Shown: positions 22,263-25,699 of the stretch, in pieces
Layout of the letters: each line of letters opens with the position of its first letter
Position numbering within the stretch: the stretch's first letter is position 1
Source of the DNA: a virus
Length of the DNA stretch: 25,699 bases
IMG/VR virus record: IMGVR_UViG_3300042898_000881
Coordinates: 1-25,699 of that record
Strand: one strand, 5' to 3'
Program-made: the position numbers and the translations under genes
Notes under the pieces: generated by a model
Database searches by the model: none
What the model was told of the DNA's origin: nothing
Seen by the model: only the letters and a program-made list of their open reading frames with translations

Positions 22263-23393
22263 ATGTCTACAAATCCACTAAGGCCCGATTTAAATAGAGG
22301 CAACGAAATAAAGTCTACAAAAGGAGATTTGAAACAGAGTATAACTTTGTTTGATATAGACTATGCAATGATGACATATTTGGAAGACACCGTTTTACCC
22401 AATATAAACGACAATGGTAAAGCATTAAAAATTCCAGTTATTTATGGTAATGCGGAAAGATGGAAAGGTGCAAGAAGAGATGGAATTTTTAGAGATAATA
22501 AAGGTAAAATTCAATTACCTCTATTAATGATAAGAAGAACATCTATAACTAAAGATGAAACAATGTCAATGCCAAATAGGCATGTATCATATCAGGGTAT
22601 TACAAAATACTCAAAAGATAATCGATATGATAGATTTAATTTGTTGGGTAAATCGGTAAATCCAAAATATGAAATTTATAAAATAACAATGCCGGATTAT
22701 GTTGAAGTAAACTATGATTGTATGTGTTGGACTTCATACACCGAACAATTGAATCAAGTAATAGAGCAATTAAACTTTGCATCATCCTATTGGGGAGACA
22801 AAGATAAGTTTAAATTTAGAACGTCTGTTGGTGATTTTAATGTTGTAAATGAGGTTGGAGAAGGAACGGAAAGAATTAATAGAGTTGAATTTTCATTAAA
22901 TGTTAAAGCGTATTTACTTCCTGAAAAATTTGATGGTGAATCTCCTATTAAAAAATTCATGTCAACAAAGAGAGTTGTAGTTGCAACGGAAACCGATGTA
23001 ACTGGAAATGGTAGATTGGAGGGTATGTTAACAACACCTTCACCATATTATGATAACAAAGATTTAATAGATTTTTTATCTTTGAATAATAGTAGAATTG
23101 AGCAAATACCAATCACGACACCACCAACGACTAATACTATAATATTCACAGGAATAAAATTAATAAAAACACCACCAGCATTAACATCAGTAGTAACTGC
23201 TGGAATAAGTGTTGGTAGTGATTCATATGATATAAAAGTTTATATAAATGGTACAAGATATTATTTTACAACACATTTTACAGTTTCAATAACTTCATCA
23301 ACTTTTCAAATTAATTTCAATGCTGCAAATTTAGGATTTATAGTAGAAAGTAGTGATGAAATTTCTATAACAGGTAAATTTATAGATTTATAA
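22263..23393 (+). CDS. 15: Tail completion / sheath stabiliser protein (gp15-like) with C-terminal extension
   Basis: The 376-residue protein parallels T4 gp15 in its first 250 residues: LKIPVIYGNAERWKGARRDG matches the 'IRVPITYASKEHF' segment, YEIYKITMPDYVEVNYDCMC then EQLNQVIEQLNFASSYWG matches 'IYELSIFTRYEDDMFQIVEQ', and ERINRVEFSLNVKAYLLPEK matches the 'RRIEWSLTFEVNGWMYPP' segment. Gp15 caps the tail and connects it to the neck. The C-terminal 90 residues (from about 285) are a threonine/isoleucine-rich beta segment not present in T4 gp15. This is a comparison from memory of the T4 sequence, not an alignment search. It overlaps the next gene by one base. Confidence 0.65.
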   Translation: MSTNPLRPDLNRGNEIKSTKGDLKQSITLFDIDYAMMTYLEDTVLPNINDNGKALKIPVIYGNAERWKGARRDGIFRDNKGKIQLPLLMIRRTSITKDETMSMPNRHVSYQGITKYSKDNRYDRFNLLGKSVNPKYEIYKITMPDYVEVNYDCMCWTSYTEQLNQVIEQLNFASSYWGDKDKFKFRTSVGDFNVVNEVGEGTERINRVEFSLNVKAYLLPEKFDGESPIKKFMSTKRVVVATETDVTGNGRLEGMLTTPSPYYDNKDLIDFLSLNNSRIEQIPITTPPTTNTIIFTGIKLIKTPPALTSVVTAGISVGSDSYDIKVYINGTRYYFTTHFTVSITSSTFQINFNAANLGFIVESSDEISITGKFIDL

Positions 23394-23722
23394 TGAAAAG
23401 AAGTTTACTGGACATAACTCAAAAGATAAGTAGAAAGGTAAATAAAGCTGTTTTAACTCCAAAAGATTTAAACGATTCTACATATTTTATTTTTGAAGCA
23501 AGAGGTTGGAGATTTGTAGAAATATTAAGAGAAGTTGAATATAGAATTGAACAAGATAGATTATCAGTTTATATAAACACACAGTGTATTAATGCCAGAG
23601 ATTATATAGTTGAACAACATGGAAGTGGGTTATTTATTAAATTTATAAAATCTAACTTCGAATTTGAATTAGACAATGACGATTATATTGAAATAAAAGG
23701 TGATATAGAAAGATATGCTTAA
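23393..23722 (+). CDS. Hypothetical protein of the tail-completion block (109 aa)
   Basis: A short protein starting on the last base of the gp15-like stop (TAATG). It contains ISRKVNKAVLTPKDLNDSTY, then EARGWRFVEILREVEYRIEQ and a beta-rich end (LFIKFIKSNFEFELDNDDYI, EIKGDIERYA). I do not recognise a family. The tight coupling on both sides indicates it is co-translated with its neighbours, probably as a small tail or fibre-attachment part. Confidence 0.65.
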   Translation: MKRSLLDITQKISRKVNKAVLTPKDLNDSTYFIFEARGWRFVEILREVEYRIEQDRLSVYINTQCINARDYIVEQHGSGLFIKFIKSNFEFELDNDDYIEIKGDIERYA

Positions 23723-24266
23723 TAGATTTAGTTCAAATACGAAAAAACTAAATAGGATTATTCCAAAAATAAATCCTAATAATTTAAATGATGATTTATA
23801 CATTACAGGTAGTTTATTAAACATTGAAATTCCAAATGCAACAAAATTTCAATCTAAAACAAAATCAAATCCAAACCCAACAAAACTGATAAATAACAAA
23901 ACAACAATATATAATTTTCATCAAGAAATATTACAAAATAGTGCAAGATATAATCAGAGAACAATTGATGAATTTGATAATATTGAAAATACACTTACAA
24001 TATTAAATGTTGCATTGGATTATGGAACCGAAGGTGCATCACCTGAAAATTTTGAAGTATTAGTATATGGTTTACACATTCCTGGAGATTATACAATTAG
24101 GGAAATTGAAAACAATGTTGTAATTACGTTGGGAAGTGAATATATAGATTTCGATAATGTAAGTGTAAATGATATTTATGTTATGGGTAAGTTGCTAGAT
24201 ATTCCAATTGCAACAGAGAATGATTTTAACATAACAACCGAAGATGGTTTGGATATAATAATATAA
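23715..24266 (+). CDS. Hypothetical tail-region protein (183 aa)
   Basis: It overlaps the previous gene by eight bases. The N-terminal 75 residues are Asn/Lys-rich and probably disordered (KLNRIIPKINPNNLNDDLYI; KFQSKTKSNPNPTKLINNKT). The rest, with IDEFDNIENTLTILNVALDY and FEVLVYGLHIPGDYTIREIE then NNVVITLGSEYIDFDNVSVN, resembles a small beta domain found in phage fibre or virion proteins. I have no specific function to offer. Its stop lies three bases before the fibre gene. Confidence 0.65.
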   Translation: MLNRFSSNTKKLNRIIPKINPNNLNDDLYITGSLLNIEIPNATKFQSKTKSNPNPTKLINNKTTIYNFHQEILQNSARYNQRTIDEFDNIENTLTILNVALDYGTEGASPENFEVLVYGLHIPGDYTIREIENNVVITLGSEYIDFDNVSVNDIYVMGKLLDIPIATENDFNITTEDGLDIII

Positions 24267-24269
24267 TAA

Positions 24270-25699
24270 ATGGCAAACGTAAGAAAACGAATATCAGAGT
24301 TAACGGAATTAACTTCCGCATCACTAAATACTACATTGGTTGGTGTTGATGGTGGTACAACTTATAAAATTGAGTTAGACACTCTTGCAGATGCCGTAAC
24401 TGCTAGAGTAAACATATTAGATAGAGATAGATTATTATCTTTAGAAAGTGTAACATCTTCTTTTGAAATAAAAGGTAGAAGTGTAATAAGTTCATCTGCA
24501 CAAATAACGACATTAGGATTTATTAGTTCTTCTACAACAATTCCAGCTGGAACTATATCTTCATCTGCACAAATTACATTATTTGGATTTGTTAGTAGTT
24601 CAATTGATATAACTTCTTTAAATTCATTCACATCTTCACAATCATCATTAAATACTGCATTTACAAATGGAATAAATGCGAGATTACAAACATCTTCGTT
24701 TAACGAATATACCGCATCACAATCCACATCATCATTGGTGAATAGATTGAATGCAATTGAGAGTGTAACGGGTTCATTTTTGACATCATTAAGTGGAGCA
24801 ATAAGTTCTTCGTCTCAATTAACATCATCATACGATACAAGATATACTTTGAGTGGTAGTATTCCAAATATACCAACGGGTTCATTTGCAACAACTGGTT
24901 CAAATACTTTTATAGGTGAACAAATAATAAGTTCTTCTTTAATCGTAACTAATGAAATTAAAGGTATTGGAAATATATTTTTACAACCTGATGTTAATGA
25001 TGCAAGATATTTTCAAATTTATAATACTGCAGCACCTTCGGGTAATGATATTCACTTTAAAGGTAATACAGATTTCAACTACTTTGGTGATGATACCAAT
25101 TACTTAAAAATAGATGATAGTGCACAAACAATAACAATCACCGGTGTTAATGGTGTATTTGTTAGTTCTTCATTAAACGCAACATCTATAACGGGTTCAA
25201 TAGCAGCAACCAATGGTGTAATAAGTGGTTCTTCACAATTGACATCATCATACGATGTAAGATATACTTTAAGTAGTTCATTTTCTTCAATATCATCATC
25301 ATTTAATAGTAGATTTAATGGATTGGTAACTACTGGTTCAAACACATTTAGTGGGTCACAAATATTTAGTGGTTCAATGGTTGTTACATCAGGACAAATA
25401 ATTGCATCTGCAATTACGAACAATAGTTCATCACTATTCTTACAAAGTGGTAGTAATTTATATGTTCAAAATAATGGATTAGTAGAAATTACAGGTTCAT
25501 TAAACGCAACATCTATAACGGGTTCAATAGCAGCAACCAATGGTGTAATAAGTGGTTCAACTCAATTGACAACTGCATTCCCATCAAAAACAACGGGAGC
25601 TTGGTCAGTACCAGCAGGAGCATCTACACAAAGTTTTACAGTTGAAGCCGGTGCTTCATATACAATGTGGGTAAATGGTAATATTCCAAATGGTATTAT
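24270..25699 (+). CDS. Ser/Thr-rich repeat fibre-type structural protein, 3'-truncated by window edge
   Basis: The frame runs open from the ATG at 24270 to the window end (476 codons). The start MANVRKRISELTELTSASLN followed by TTLVGVDGGTTYKIELDTLA is the common N-terminal attachment-like pattern of phage fibre proteins. The rest is dominated by Ser, Thr, Asn and Gly, with units such as ISSSAQITTLGFISSS, SSSSQLTSSYDTRYTLSGSI and SLNATSITGSIAATNGVISG. A 63-bp exact repeat encodes part of this. Near the end is GAWSVPAGASTQSFTVEAGA, a beta-sandwich-like domain. The repeats fit a long fibrous shaft. Minus-strand ORFs here are mirror images of the Ser-rich frame. Confidence 0.85.
   Translation, partial: MANVRKRISELTELTSASLNTTLVGVDGGTTYKIELDTLADAVTARVNILDRDRLLSLESVTSSFEIKGRSVISSSAQITTLGFISSSTTIPAGTISSSAQITLFGFVSSSIDITSLNSFTSSQSSLNTAFTNGINARLQTSSFNEYTASQSTSSLVNRLNAIESVTGSFLTSLSGAISSSSQLTSSYDTRYTLSGSIPNIPTGSFATTGSNTFIGEQIISSSLIVTNEIKGIGNIFLQPDVNDARYFQIYNTAAPSGNDIHFKGNTDFNYFGDDTNYLKIDDSAQTITITGVNGVFVSSSLNATSITGSIAATNGVISGSSQLTSSYDVRYTLSSSFSSISSSFNSRFNGLVTTGSNTFSGSQIFSGSMVVTSGQIIASAITNNSSSLFLQSGSNLYVQNNGLVEITGSLNATSITGSIAATNGVISGSTQLTTAFPSKTTGAWSVPAGASTQSFTVEAGASYTMWVNGNIPNGI
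25169..25558 (+). repeat. 63-bp exact direct repeat pair inside the fibre gene
   Basis: Bases 25169-25231 and 25496-25558 are identical (offset 327 bases, a whole number of codons). Each encodes SLNATSITGSIAATNGVISG plus one more serine codon. The spacing keeps the frame, so recombination between copies would delete or add one unit without breaking the protein. Diverged relatives of the flanking CATCATCATACGAT segment occur at about 24821-24834 and 25243-25256. Confidence 0.85.

Noticed and set aside
24362-25423. Minus-strand ORFs (for example 24362-24727 and 25100-25423) opposite the fibre gene
   Set aside because: They are mirror images of the Ser/Thr-rich frame, whose AGT/TCA-type codons read as open Thr/Leu/Asp-rich frames on the other strand. 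No start signal or family match, and every other gene is on the + strand.
24270-25699. CRISPR-like array from repeated segments
   Set aside because: The repeats are in-frame protein-coding units of variable length, without regular spacers.

Overview
The window is a stretch of an AT-rich, tightly packed, T4-like myovirus genome. All 26 genes read on the + strand, with gaps usually under 30 bases and several stop/start overlaps (TAATG or ATAATG). The core is a recognisable T4-type packaging and head set: large terminase (gp17), portal (gp20), prohead protease (gp21), scaffold (gp22), major capsid protein (gp23), then neck and tail-completion proteins (gp13-, gp14- and gp15-like). Most start codons have no Shine-Dalgarno sequence and are preceded only by A/T-rich DNA. 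That pattern is typical of Bacteroidota and their phages. The phage-encoded ribosomal protein bS21 and the BspA-like LRR protein also fit a Bacteroidota host, but the host is an inference.

Layout. (1) 1-3099 is a sugar/glycan cassette: an NAD-dependent epimerase cut by the window edge, a stand-alone ThDP pyrimidine-binding domain, a 42-residue ORF and a glycosyltransferase-like protein. (2) 3114-6023 is one 969-residue protein that appears to join an NMN-adenylyltransferase-like domain, a zincin (HEMVH) domain and a ligase-like nucleotidyltransferase domain. (3) 6071-11807 is the packaging block: a zinc-ribbon/coiled-coil protein, a membrane-anchored protein, the large terminase, a Cys-rich basic multidomain protein and the portal. 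(4) 11855-17168 is the prohead core block: the protease plus about ten accessory proteins, including DUF3008-like, EF-hand-like, LRR and ferritin-like (DUF5856-like) members. Several share a short N-terminal amphipathic motif that could be a capsid-targeting signal. (5) 17182-20442 holds bS21, a 185-base leader, the scaffold and the major capsid protein, closed by a strong intrinsic terminator. (6) 20565-24266 is the neck/tail-completion block. (7) 24270 to the end is a Ser/Thr-rich fibre-type protein with internal repeats, cut by the window edge.

How the parts work together. Proheads would assemble from gp20, gp22, gp23 and the small core proteins, and gp21 would mature them. Gp17 would fill them with DNA, and the gp13/14/15-like proteins would close the neck and join the tail. 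The sugar cassette may modify virion or host glycans. The least ordinary parts are bS21 next to the only gene with a clear intergenic Shine-Dalgarno sequence (gp22), the three-domain enzyme, and the LRR protein inside the head operon. No tRNA, CRISPR array, insertion sequence or integrase was seen. No gap exceeds 300 bases; the longest are 17359-17543 and 20443-20564, both described.
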